This document shows, in pieces, positions 29,048-37,844 of a stretch of 64,000 nt of DNA; within the stretch, counting starts at the first letter, position 1; every line of letters starts with the position of its first letter. Origin of the DNA: Halopseudomonas aestusnigri (GTDB lineage Bacteria; Pseudomonadota; Gammaproteobacteria; Pseudomonadales; Pseudomonadaceae); NCBI RefSeq assembly GCF_002197985.1, contig NZ_NBYK01000002.1, positions 89,041 through 153,040 of the forward strand, given 5' to 3'. The notes under the pieces were generated by a model, which saw only the letters and a list, made by a program, of their open reading frames with translations, was not told the origin of the DNA and ran no database searches. The position numbers were made by a program, and so were the translations under genes.

Positions 29048-29884
29048 ATGCTCAAGGCATTGACCTGTCAGCTCGATGAGGATCTGTCGCCGCTGGTGCG
29101 TTTTCTGCGCAGTCGTGGCGTGGTGCACCGAGTGGTGGAAGAGGGTGGCATGCAGGTGGTCTGGGTGGTCGACGAAGCTGCCGCCCAGATTGTTCGCGCC
29201 GCCTACGCGCAGGGGCCGCAAGCGCTTGCGGACAGCCCGGCGCCGCAGCGCCCGTCCAGCCAGGCAGCGCAGTTCTGGCGCCGGGCACATCGGTTGATAC
29301 CGGTTACCCTGGCGGTACTGGCGCTTACCGCTGTGGTGGCATTGCTGACTGGCCTTGGCGGCGACGCGCGTGGCATTGTGATGTTTACCTTTACGCCGCT
29401 GGAAGACTCCGGCTACCTGGCGGCGCAGCCCGACATGGCCCAGTGGTGGCGGTTGATTACACCGATTTTCCTGCACTTCGGTGTCATGCATCTGGCGTTC
29501 AATGCACTCTGGTACTGGGAGCTGGGTCGGCGTATCGAGATGCGCTCCGGCGGGCTCTGGCTGCTCGGGCTGACGCTGCTGATCGGCGTGCTTTCCAACA
29601 CCGCCCAGTGGCTGTGGAGTGGCAGCAGCCTGTTTGGCGGGCTCTCCGGCGTGCTCTATGGCCTGCTGGGCTACTGCTGGGTTTACCAGAAGCTCGCGCC
29701 CAACGTGTTTTTTGATCTGCCACGCGGCGTGGTCATCATGATGCTGGCGTGGCTGGTGCTGTGCATGACCGGACTGATCACGCTGCTGGGCTTTGGTGCC
29801 ATTGCAAACGCGGCGCATGTCAGCGGCTTTGTTGCCGGGTGCGCCATTGGCGCCGTGGCCGGAACGCTGCAGCGGCTGCGGTGA
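29048..29884 (+). CDS. glpG: Rhomboid intramembrane serine protease
   Basis: A 278-residue inner-membrane protease. The start is ATG 29048 (MLKALTCQLDED). An N-terminal cytoplasmic domain (about 1-75) precedes six transmembrane helices. The catalytic dyad is Ser200 in GGLSGVLYG and His257 in NAAHVSGF. The oxyanion-loop helpers are present in HFGVMHLAFNALW (His148, Asn152). It cleaves transmembrane segments of membrane proteins; specific substrates here are unknown. It lies in a run of plus-strand genes from nadK to DUF2797. Confidence 0.95.
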   Translation: MLKALTCQLDEDLSPLVRFLRSRGVVHRVVEEGGMQVVWVVDEAAAQIVRAAYAQGPQALADSPAPQRPSSQAAQFWRRAHRLIPVTLAVLALTAVVALLTGLGGDARGIVMFTFTPLEDSGYLAAQPDMAQWWRLITPIFLHFGVMHLAFNALWYWELGRRIEMRSGGLWLLGLTLLIGVLSNTAQWLWSGSSLFGGLSGVLYGLLGYCWVYQKLAPNVFFDLPRGVVIMMLAWLVLCMTGLITLLGFGAIANAAHVSGFVAGCAIGAVAGTLQRLR

Positions 29885-29927
29885 GCGAGTACAATAGCGG
29901 TTTTTCATCATTCCAGCGGGAGGCGCG

Positions 29928-30194
29928 ATGACCACTTTCATCGATATGCTGCGCAACATCACCCCTGATATTTATCAGAGCCTCAAGCTCGCTGTGGAGA
30001 TCGGCAAGTGGCCGGATGGCCGCAAGCTGACGCAAGAGCAGAAGGAGCTGTGCCTGCAGGCGATGATTGCCTGGGAACAGGACAACCTGCCGGAAGAGGA
30101 ACGTACCGGTTACATGGGGCCGCAGAGCTGCAAGTCGCAGCAGAAGGACGTGCCGAACATCCTGTTTTCGACCGGTTCGGAGACCCTGCATTGA
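29928..30194 (+). CDS. DUF1315 (YeaC-family) protein
   Basis: An 88-residue cytoplasmic protein matching YeaC/DUF1315: MTTFIDMLRNITPDIYQSLK at the N-terminus, then WPDGRKLTQEQKELCLQAM and a C-terminal SCKSQQ. GGGAGG precedes the start. Function unknown. The stop overlaps the start of the DUF2797 gene (TTGA), and in other pseudomonads the two genes are also neighbours. Confidence 0.9.
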   Translation: MTTFIDMLRNITPDIYQSLKLAVEIGKWPDGRKLTQEQKELCLQAMIAWEQDNLPEEERTGYMGPQSCKSQQKDVPNILFSTGSETLH

Positions 30195-31033
30195 GTCTTT
30201 TGCAGTTCGAAGGCAACGTCAGCAAGATGATCGGTCGGCTCGATACAGCCGACGCTCCGGTCGATTACAGTCTGCCCATCGGCGAAGAGCGGGTGCCGCT
30301 CAATGGTCTGTTGGGCAGAACCATTCGGCTGGAAGCCTTGGGGCCGATTCACTGCGTGCACTGCGGCCGCAAGACCAAGAAGAGCTTTAATCAGGGTTAC
30401 TGCTACCCCTGCTTTACCAAGCTGGCGCAGTGCGACAGCTGCATCATGAGCCCGGAAAAGTGCCATTACGACCAGGGTACCTGTCGTGAACCGGCCTGGG
30501 GCGAGCAGTTCTGCATGACCGACCATATCGTTTATCTGGCCAACTCCTCGGGCCTGAAGGTGGGCATTACCCGGGCCTCTCAGGTGCCGACTCGCTGGGT
30601 TGATCAGGGGGCCAGTCAGGCGTTGCCGATTCTGCGCGTCGCTACCCGCCAGCAATCCGGCCTGGTGGAAGACTTGCTGCGTCAGCAGGTGGCAGACAAG
30701 ACCAACTGGCGTGCCCTGCTCAAGGGCGACCCCGAGCCGCTGGACCTGTGCGCCGAGCGTGATCGCCTGCTCGATAATGCCGAGGCCGGCATAGCCGAGC
30801 TGCAGGCGCGGTTCGGGCTGCAGGCCGTGCAGTTCTTGCCGCAGGCCGAGGCGCTCGAGATTCGTTATCCGGTCGAGCAGTACGTTGCCAAGCCGCAATC
30901 GGCCAACCTGGACAAGGAACCGGTGCTCGAAGGCACTCTGCTCGGCATCAAGGGGCAGTATCTGCTGCTCGACACCGCAGTCATCAATATTCGCAAGTAC
31001 ACAGCCTATCAGTTGGCCTTCAGCGCCAGTTGA
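30191..31033 (+). CDS. DUF2797 cysteine-rich protein
   Basis: About 280 residues, starting with TTG 30191 inside a TTGA overlap with the previous stop (MSLLQFEGNVSKMIG). Nine cysteines cluster between residues 55 and 108 in CxxC-type pairs (55/58, 71/74, 81/84, then 91, 98, 108), which should bind zinc. Just after comes HIVYLANSSGLKVGITR then R135-W-V-D-Q-G, a layout similar to the GIY-YIG nuclease core. The remaining C-terminal half is alpha/beta. Function is not established; a zinc-stabilised nucleic-acid-binding role is an inference. Confidence 0.85.
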   Translation: MSLLQFEGNVSKMIGRLDTADAPVDYSLPIGEERVPLNGLLGRTIRLEALGPIHCVHCGRKTKKSFNQGYCYPCFTKLAQCDSCIMSPEKCHYDQGTCREPAWGEQFCMTDHIVYLANSSGLKVGITRASQVPTRWVDQGASQALPILRVATRQQSGLVEDLLRQQVADKTNWRALLKGDPEPLDLCAERDRLLDNAEAGIAELQARFGLQAVQFLPQAEALEIRYPVEQYVAKPQSANLDKEPVLEGTLLGIKGQYLLLDTAVINIRKYTAYQLAFSAS

Positions 31034-31113
31034 GCCATTTCGGCAGGGCCGCCCTGCAGCGGGGCGGCCGAACATGAATTCAGCGGCCGGTCCGGCCGCA
31101 GCGGAGCCTGAAC

Positions 31114-33768
31114 ATGCGTACCGAACAACCAAAGACGATATACCTCAAGGACTACAAGGCGCCGGATTACTGGATCGACGAGACCCAGCTGACCTTCGAG
31201 CTGTTTGAAGATCATGCATTGGTGCACAGCCGTCTGGCCCTGTGCCTGAATACCGAACGCCATGCCGAGACCGCCTTGCCGCCGCTGGTGCTGGACGGCC
31301 AGCAGCTGGAGCTGCAAAAGGTGGTACTGGACGAGCAGGAGCTGGTCGAGGGCGCCTACCAGGTGGACAGCGACAGCCTGACCCTGCAACCGTCCCGCGC
31401 GCAATTCGAACTGGCCCTGACTACCCGTATCGAGCCGCAGAACAACACTGCGCTGGAAGGGCTGTACAAGTCTGGCAGCATGTTCTGCACCCAGTGCGAG
31501 GCCGAAGGCTTCCGCAAGATTACCTACTACCTCGACCGCCCGGATGTGATGAGCCGCTTCACCACCACGGTGATCGCCGAGCGCGAGCGCTATCCGGTGC
31601 TGCTGTCGAACGGCAACCCGATTGCCTCGGGCGAGCACGAAGGCGGGCGCCACTGGGTCAGCTGGGAAGACCCGTTCCCGAAGCCGGCCTACCTGTTTGC
31701 GCTGGTCGCCGGTGACCTGTGTCTGCTGCAGGACAGCTTCACCACCATGAGCGGGCGTACCATTGACCTGCGCATCTACGTCGAGCCGGAAAACCGCACC
31801 CAGTGCGACCACGCGATGGACAGCCTCAAGCGCTCCATGCGCTGGGACGAAGAGGTCTATGGCCGCGAGTACGATCTGGATATCTTCATGATCGTCGCGG
31901 TTAACGATTTCAACATGGGCGCGATGGAGAACAAGGGCCTCAATATCTTCAACTCCAGTTGCGTGCTGGCCCATCAGGATACGGCCACTGATATGGCCTT
32001 CCAGCGGGTCGAAGCGGTGGTTGCGCACGAGTACTTCCACAACTGGTCGGGTAACCGCGTGACCTGCCGCGACTGGTTCCAGCTGTCGCTGAAGGAAGGC
32101 TTTACCGTCTTCCGCGACTCGGAGTTTTCTGCCGACATGAACTCGCGCACGGTCAAGCGCATCGAGGATGTCACCTTCCTGCGGGCCAACCAGTTCGCCG
32201 AGGACGCCGGCCCGATGGCGCACCCGGTACGCCCGGACTCCTTTATCGAGATATCCAACTTCTACACCCTGACCGTCTACGAGAAGGGCGCCGAAGTGGT
32301 GCGCATGCTGCATACCCTGCTGGGCGAAGAGGGCTTCCGCAAGGGCACCGACCTGTATTTCGAGCGCCACGATGGGCAGGCGGTTACCTGCGACGACTTT
32401 ATCAAGGCGCTGGAAGACGCCAACGGTGCGGACTTTATCCAGTTCAAACGCTGGTACAGCCAGGCCGGCACCCCGCGCCTGAATGTGCGCAGTGAGTACG
32501 ACGCGGCCAGTCGCGAGTATCGCTTGCACTTCAGCCAAGTCTGCCCGCCAACCCCTGGTCAGCCCGAGAAACAACCGCAGGTCATCCCGGTACGCATGGC
32601 GCTGCTGGATCGTGACGGCAACGAAATCCCGTTGCAGCTGGAGGGCAAGGCCCTTGGCAACGAGGCAGTGGTGTCGATTACCGAAGCAGAGCAGACGCTG
32701 GTGTTCGAGAATGTACCGAACTGCCCGCTGCCGTCGCTGCTGCGCGGCTTCTCCGCTCCGGTCAAGCTCAGCTACCCCTACAGCCGCGATGATCGGGTGT
32801 TTCTTGCCAAGCACGATCCGGACGGCTTCAACCGCTGGGAAGCGGCGCAGGGACTGGCCGTTGACGTGCTGCAGGGGCTGGTCGAGATTCATCGTGCCGG
32901 TCGTCCGCTGAACCTGGATCAGCGGCTGGTCGAGGTCATGCGCAGCGTGATTGCCGACGCCGAGCTGGACGCTGCCATGGTCGCGGAAATCATCCGTCTG
33001 CCCTCCGAAGCCTATCTGATCGAGCTGGCCGAAGTTGCTGACGTGGATGCCATCCACTACACCCGCGAGTGGTTGCGCCGGGCACTGGCCGAGGCGCTGC
33101 GTGACGAGATGTCGGCGCGTTATCAGATTCTGGCCGCGGCCGGGTCAGGGGCGTTTAGCGCCAAGGCCGATGCCATGGCGGCGCGCAGCCTGAAAAATAG
33201 CCTGCTGAGTTATCTGATGCTGACGGGTGAGCAGCAGGTAGTGGGCTGGTGCGTGCGCCAGTTTGTCGAGGCGACCAATATGACTGACCGCCAGGCCGCG
33301 CTGGTGGCGCTGGTCAATTCGCCGTTCGAGCAGCAGCGTGAAGCGGCGCTGGCCGAGTTCGCCGAGCGCTGGGCGGAGTACCCTCTGGTCATGGACCAGT
33401 GGTTCAGCATTCAGGCTGCAGCCAGCCAGCCCGGCGCGCTGGACCGCGTGCGCAAGCTGATGGAGCACCCGCTGTTCACCATGCGTAACCCGAACAAGGT
33501 GCGTGCGCTGATCGGCGCCTTTGCCAACCAGAACCTGATCAATTTCCATGCGCTGGACGGCAGTGGCTATGCGTTTCTGGCTGACCGTATCATTGAACTG
33601 GATCGCAGTAATCCGCAGATTGCCTCGCGCCTGGTAACGCCACTTAGCCGCTGGCGCAAGTTCGAGCCCAAGCGTCAGGAGCTGATGAAGACCGAGCTGG
33701 CGCGCATCATGGCGCAAAGTCCGTTGTCGCCTGATGTCTATGAGGTGGTCAGCAAGTCGCTGGCTTGA
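31114..33768 (+). CDS. pepN: Aminopeptidase N (M1 zinc metallopeptidase)
   Basis: An 884-residue cytoplasmic enzyme that removes N-terminal residues from peptides. Zinc ligands are His305, His309 (HEYFH) and Glu328 (LKEGF); the substrate-amine motif is G269-AMEN (NMGAMENKGLNIFN). The domain order is the N-terminal beta-sandwich, thermolysin-like catalytic domain (about 190-440), the Ig-like domain, and a helical C-terminal domain. Length matches the E. coli enzyme (870). GGAG precedes ATG 31114. It stands alone between the DUF2797 gene and the YCF48-RND modules. Confidence 0.97.
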   Translation: MRTEQPKTIYLKDYKAPDYWIDETQLTFELFEDHALVHSRLALCLNTERHAETALPPLVLDGQQLELQKVVLDEQELVEGAYQVDSDSLTLQPSRAQFELALTTRIEPQNNTALEGLYKSGSMFCTQCEAEGFRKITYYLDRPDVMSRFTTTVIAERERYPVLLSNGNPIASGEHEGGRHWVSWEDPFPKPAYLFALVAGDLCLLQDSFTTMSGRTIDLRIYVEPENRTQCDHAMDSLKRSMRWDEEVYGREYDLDIFMIVAVNDFNMGAMENKGLNIFNSSCVLAHQDTATDMAFQRVEAVVAHEYFHNWSGNRVTCRDWFQLSLKEGFTVFRDSEFSADMNSRTVKRIEDVTFLRANQFAEDAGPMAHPVRPDSFIEISNFYTLTVYEKGAEVVRMLHTLLGEEGFRKGTDLYFERHDGQAVTCDDFIKALEDANGADFIQFKRWYSQAGTPRLNVRSEYDAASREYRLHFSQVCPPTPGQPEKQPQVIPVRMALLDRDGNEIPLQLEGKALGNEAVVSITEAEQTLVFENVPNCPLPSLLRGFSAPVKLSYPYSRDDRVFLAKHDPDGFNRWEAAQGLAVDVLQGLVEIHRAGRPLNLDQRLVEVMRSVIADAELDAAMVAEIIRLPSEAYLIELAEVADVDAIHYTREWLRRALAEALRDEMSARYQILAAAGSGAFSAKADAMAARSLKNSLLSYLMLTGEQQVVGWCVRQFVEATNMTDRQAALVALVNSPFEQQREAALAEFAERWAEYPLVMDQWFSIQAAASQPGALDRVRKLMEHPLFTMRNPNKVRALIGAFANQNLINFHALDGSGYAFLADRIIELDRSNPQIASRLVTPLSRWRKFEPKRQELMKTELARIMAQSPLSPDVYEVVSKSLA

Positions 33769-33808
33769 CCCGGCGAGCCCGCGCTCGTGTTGGGCGCGGG
33801 TCTTGAAG

Positions 33809-33849
33809 TCGGCCTTGATAAATGAGTTACTCAGCACACGCAAGGCCGA
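33809..33849. other. Interrupted palindrome after pepN
   Basis: Outer arms TCGGCCTTG (33809-33817) and CAAGGCCGA (33841-33849) enclose an inner palindrome TGAGTTACTCA (33823-33833) with nearly the same centre. AT-rich sequence follows. It could be the pepN terminator or a regulator site for the next gene; the rest of 33850-34029 is AT-rich leader with no gene. Confidence 0.5.
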
Positions 33850-34029
33850 AATTTTAATAAAAAATTACCGAGAGGTATTTGTGCAGCGCCTTGCGGGCCT
33901 CTAATATGCCTTGTCCGCTGGAGGGATAACTGATTCGGGTGCGCCTGTGTGGGGTGCGGTCCGGGTTGATAATAAAACGTGTTCCCGTAGCGGAGCAGAA
34001 GCACCTATAAAAACAAAGAGGGGTGGTGT

Positions 34030-35157
34030 ATGCGTAAGCCGTGCAATTGGCGCGCTCCATTCGTGGCCCGGACAGACCTGAACGCGTCGGGCAACTATCT
34101 TAAGAAAGGCTTTTCTCTCAGTGCGTTGACTCAGGCCGTGATGCTGTCCGGCATGATGGCACTGGGCGCCGCATCAGCCCATGCCGCTGATGTCGCCGAG
34201 GAAAGCGTTCAACCTGCAATCAAGTCGGATCTGGCAGCCCATACCCTGCTGGTCGACGCGGCCGTTGCCGGTGATCGCCTGGTTGCTGTTGGCAGCCGTG
34301 GTCATATCGTTTATTCCGATGATCAGGGCAAGACCTGGACACAGGCGAACGTCCCTGTGCGTCAGCTGCTGACAGCCGTCTACTTTGCCGACGACAAGAA
34401 CGGCTGGGCGGTGGGGCACGATTCGCTGATCCTGCATACCAGTGATGCCGGAGCCAACTGGGAGATGCAATACCGCGATCCCGAGCTGGATCAACCGATT
34501 GATCCCGAAGGCCCGAGCTTGCTCGAGCGTCCGCTGATGGATGTCTGGTTCAAGAATGCCAATACCGGTTTTGCAATTGGTGCCTACGGCACCTTCCTGC
34601 GTACCGATGATGGCGGCAAAACCTGGGAAGACCGCTCCTACGACATCGATAATCCCGATGGCTTCCATTACAACGCGATCACCGCCGTCAAGGGCGCCGG
34701 CCTGATGCTGGCTGGCGAAATGGGCACCCTGTACCGCTCGCCGGACTTCGGTGATACCTGGGAAACCCTGACCGATCTGCCCTATGACGGCTCCTGGTTT
34801 GGTGCTTCCGGTACCAGCAGCGACAACGTGGTTCTGGTCTGGGGCCTGCGTGGCAACCTGTTCCGCTCCACCGACTTCGGTGACACTTGGGAGCAGGTCG
34901 AGTTGCTGACGCCGAACAACGGTCCGCTGGAAGCGACCCTGCTGGGTGGTGGTCTGTCCGGCGACGGCAAGCTGGTTGTCGTCGGTGCTGGCGGCGTTGT
35001 GCTGAGCAGTACTGATGGCGGCAACAGCTTTGACGTGATGACCCGTCCTGACCGTATCGCACTGGCTTCTGCCAAGGCGCTGGGTGACGGCGAACTGCTG
35101 CTGGTCGGTCAACATGGTGTCGCCACCATGCCGGCAAGCGCCTTGAAAGCTCACTGA
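34030..35157 (+). CDS. Exported YCF48-like beta-propeller protein, copy 1
   Basis: A 375-residue secreted protein. The signal peptide is long: a basic stretch of about 30 residues, a hydrophobic core and cleavage near AHA-AD (about 53). The mature part is a run of BNR/YCF48-type repeats with Asp/Trp-rich turns, for example SDDQGKTWTQA, TSDAGANWEMQ, TDDGGKTWEDR, and SPDFGDTWETL, forming a beta-propeller. The YCF48/Hcf136 fold assists membrane-protein or lipid systems elsewhere. The RBS is GAGGGGTGGTGT-ATG, shared with copy 2. It precedes an RND/MMPL transporter by 27 bases, so it is likely its periplasmic partner. Substrate unknown. Confidence 0.88.
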   Translation: MRKPCNWRAPFVARTDLNASGNYLKKGFSLSALTQAVMLSGMMALGAASAHAADVAEESVQPAIKSDLAAHTLLVDAAVAGDRLVAVGSRGHIVYSDDQGKTWTQANVPVRQLLTAVYFADDKNGWAVGHDSLILHTSDAGANWEMQYRDPELDQPIDPEGPSLLERPLMDVWFKNANTGFAIGAYGTFLRTDDGGKTWEDRSYDIDNPDGFHYNAITAVKGAGLMLAGEMGTLYRSPDFGDTWETLTDLPYDGSWFGASGTSSDNVVLVWGLRGNLFRSTDFGDTWEQVELLTPNNGPLEATLLGGGLSGDGKLVVVGAGGVVLSSTDGGNSFDVMTRPDRIALASAKALGDGELLLVGQHGVATMPASALKAH

Positions 35158-35184
35158 TAATAATTACAAGCCAGGAGAATCTGG

Positions 35185-37560
35185 ATGTCTTTTGACCAGA
35201 GTAACGCACCATTCATGGAGCGGTTGGTATTTAATAACCGCCTTGCCGTGGTGATTATTTTCTCTCTCGTGTCCCTGTTTCTGGGGTATCAGGCGCTGCA
35301 GGTGCGACCCGACACCAGCTTTGCCAAGATGATCCCGCTGGAACATCCCTATATCGTCAACATGCTTGAGCACCAGAATGATCTGGCCAACCTCGGCAAC
35401 TCGATCCGCATTGCGGTCGCCATCGAAGACGGTGATATTTTCAGCACCGAGTACATGGAGACGCTCAAGCAGATCAACGACGAAGTCTTCTTCCTGCCCG
35501 GTGTAGACCGTTCGAACCTGCGTTCGCTGTGGACGCCGAACGTGCGCTGGACCGAGGTAACCGAGTACGGTTTCGACGGCGGCCCGGTAACCAACCATCC
35601 GTCCTACACCAACGAGGAGGATCTGGAAGAGCTGCGTGCCAATGTCCTGAAATCCGGTGAGATCGGTCGACTGGTCGCGAACAACTTCAAGTCGAGCATC
35701 ATCGAGGTGCCGCTGCAGGAGTTCTATCCCAATCCGGACAACCAGAGCGAGCTGTTGCGTCTGGATTACAAGCAGTTCTCGCACCTGCTGGAAGAGAAGA
35801 TTCGTGATCGCTTCCAGTCCGAAAACCCGAACATCAAGATTCACATTGTCGGTTTCGCCAAGAAGGTGGGTGATCTGATCGATGGTCTGATCGGCGTTGT
35901 CGGCTTCTTCGGCATTGCGTTCGTCATTACCTTCGTTCTGCTGTACATGTTTACCTGGTGTATTCGCAGTACCGTATCGGTGCTGGTGACTACCGTGATT
36001 GCGGTGATCTGGCAGCTGGGTCTGATCAACCTGGTCGGTTTTGGTCTGGACCCGTATTCGATGCTGGTGCCGTTCCTGATCTTCGCCATCGGTATTTCCC
36101 ACGGGGTGCAGAAGATCAACGGTATTGCCCTGCAGTCCGGTGGGGCGGATAACGCGCTGGTGGCGGCACGTCTGACCTTCCGTCAGCTGTTCCTGCCGGG
36201 CATGATCGCGATTCTGGCTGACGCGGTAGGCTTTATTACCCTTTTGGTCATCAAGATCGACGTGATCCACGAACTGGCAATCGGTGCATCCATCGGTGTT
36301 GCGGTGATCGTGTTTACCAACCTGATCATGCTGCCGGTCACCATTTCCTATCTGGGCATCAGCAAGAAGGCGGTTGAACGCTCCAAGCGCGATGCGGTTC
36401 GCGAGCACCCGTTCTGGCGCTTCCTGTCCAACGTCGCTCATCCGAATGTGGCGCCCTGGATGGTCATCGTTGCTCTGGTAGCCGGTACTACCTGCTTCGT
36501 TTACCAGAAGAACAACATCAAGGTCGGTGACCTGGATGCCGGTGCGCCGGAGCTGCGTCCGGATTCGCGCTACAACAAGGACAACGATTTCATCATTCAG
36601 AACTACACCACCAGCTCTGACATTCTGGTTGTCATGGTTGCGACTCCGCCGGAGAAATGCTCTGCCTACGAAACCATGGAAGCGATCGATCAGCTGCAGT
36701 GGAAGATGCAGAACCTGGAAGGCGTGCAGTCCGCTGTGTCTCTGGTAACCGTCGCCAAGCAGGTGATCATGGGCTCCAACGAGGGCAACCTGAAGTGGCA
36801 GGGGCTGTCGCGTAACCAGGATGTGCTGAACAACGCCATCAGCCGTGCGCCGTCGGGCATGTTCAACGCGGCCTGTTCGCTGGCTCCGGTCATGGTCTTC
36901 CTGGATGACCACAAGGCTGACACGCTCAAGCGCGCCACGGCGGCCGTCGAAGAGTTCGCAGCCGAGTACAACACCGATGACATGGAGTTCAAGCTGGCTG
37001 CCGGTAACGCCGGTATCGAAGCGGCAACCAACGAGATCATCTCCAGCTCCGAACTGCTGATTCTGGTGCTGGTGTACATCTGGGTAGGTGTGATGTGCAT
37101 GATCACCTTCCGTTCGCTGCCGGCGACCATCTGTATCGTACTGCCGCTGATTCTGACCTCGGTGCTGGGTAACGCGCTGATGGCCTTCCTCGGCATCGGT
37201 ATGAAGGTGGCAACGCTGCCGGTTATCGCGCTGGGCGTGGGTATCGGTGTGGACTACGGTATCTATATCTACAGCCGTCTGGAGAGCTTTCTGCGTCAAG
37301 GCATGCCGCTGCAGGAGGCCTATTACGAGACCCTGCGCTCCACTGGTAAGGCGGTACTGTTTACCGGTCTGTGTCTGGCGATCGGTGTCGCTACCTGGAT
37401 CTTCTCTGCAATCAAGTTCCAGGCTGACATGGGTCTGATGCTGACCTTCATGTTCCTGGTCAACATGATCGGTGCGATGCTGCTGCTGCCGGCACTGGCG
37501 CGCTTCCTGATCAACCCGGAGAAGGTACGGAAATCCAGCGGTAGCAAGCTGTCTCACTGA
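35185..37560 (+). CDS. RND/MMPL-family transporter, copy 1
   Basis: A 791-residue inner-membrane protein of the RND superfamily HAE3/MMPL branch: TM1 (about 15-35), a periplasmic domain (about 36-225), TM2-6, a cytoplasmic linker (about 385-410), TM7, a second periplasmic domain (about 435-620), and TM8-12. Motifs include FAIGISHGVQKINGIAL in TM4 and GVGIGVDYGIYIYSRLE in TM10. Proteins of this group export or move hydrophobic molecules such as lipids or hopanoids; the substrate here is unknown. GCCAGGAG precedes the start. It forms a two-gene unit with the YCF48 gene and ends at a strong terminator. Confidence 0.92.
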   Translation: MSFDQSNAPFMERLVFNNRLAVVIIFSLVSLFLGYQALQVRPDTSFAKMIPLEHPYIVNMLEHQNDLANLGNSIRIAVAIEDGDIFSTEYMETLKQINDEVFFLPGVDRSNLRSLWTPNVRWTEVTEYGFDGGPVTNHPSYTNEEDLEELRANVLKSGEIGRLVANNFKSSIIEVPLQEFYPNPDNQSELLRLDYKQFSHLLEEKIRDRFQSENPNIKIHIVGFAKKVGDLIDGLIGVVGFFGIAFVITFVLLYMFTWCIRSTVSVLVTTVIAVIWQLGLINLVGFGLDPYSMLVPFLIFAIGISHGVQKINGIALQSGGADNALVAARLTFRQLFLPGMIAILADAVGFITLLVIKIDVIHELAIGASIGVAVIVFTNLIMLPVTISYLGISKKAVERSKRDAVREHPFWRFLSNVAHPNVAPWMVIVALVAGTTCFVYQKNNIKVGDLDAGAPELRPDSRYNKDNDFIIQNYTTSSDILVVMVATPPEKCSAYETMEAIDQLQWKMQNLEGVQSAVSLVTVAKQVIMGSNEGNLKWQGLSRNQDVLNNAISRAPSGMFNAACSLAPVMVFLDDHKADTLKRATAAVEEFAAEYNTDDMEFKLAAGNAGIEAATNEIISSSELLILVLVYIWVGVMCMITFRSLPATICIVLPLILTSVLGNALMAFLGIGMKVATLPVIALGVGIGVDYGIYIYSRLESFLRQGMPLQEAYYETLRSTGKAVLFTGLCLAIGVATWIFSAIKFQADMGLMLTFMFLVNMIGAMLLLPALARFLINPEKVRKSSGSKLSH

Positions 37561-37574
37561 TAGCTGACTGCTGT

Positions 37575-37604
37575 AAAAAAACCCGCCAACCGGCGGGTTT
37601 TTTT
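37575..37604. terminator. Terminator after RND copy 1
   Basis: Hairpin ACCCGCC-aacc-GGCGGGT with seven A's before and seven T's after; works on either strand. Confidence 0.93.
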
Positions 37605-37662
37605 ATGTCTTGGCGCCTGCTTTCGATGGGCCGGTGCCACGGTTTATTCGCCAGCCTGCTCC

Positions 37663-37677
37663 AATGCATCATGCATT
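37663..37677. promoter_or_regulatory. Perfect 15-bp palindrome upstream of YCF48 copy 2
   Basis: AATGCAT-C-ATGCATT, a perfect inverted repeat about 170 bases before the copy 2 start codon, in an AT-rich leader. A plausible regulator site. I see no copy before YCF48 copy 1, so the two modules may be controlled differently. Confidence 0.4.
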
Positions 37678-37844
37678 CAATAAACTGTGTGACGAAATAT
37701 TGCAGTGAAAATGCGGGCTTCTGCATTGATAACGTGATTAACAAAAGATAACCGTGAGCCGTTGGCGCAGCCTCCCCGTGCTCGTTACCATGGGCAGTCC
37801 CGTTCAATAACGGAAAGATGGATAACAATAAGGGGGAATGGTGT

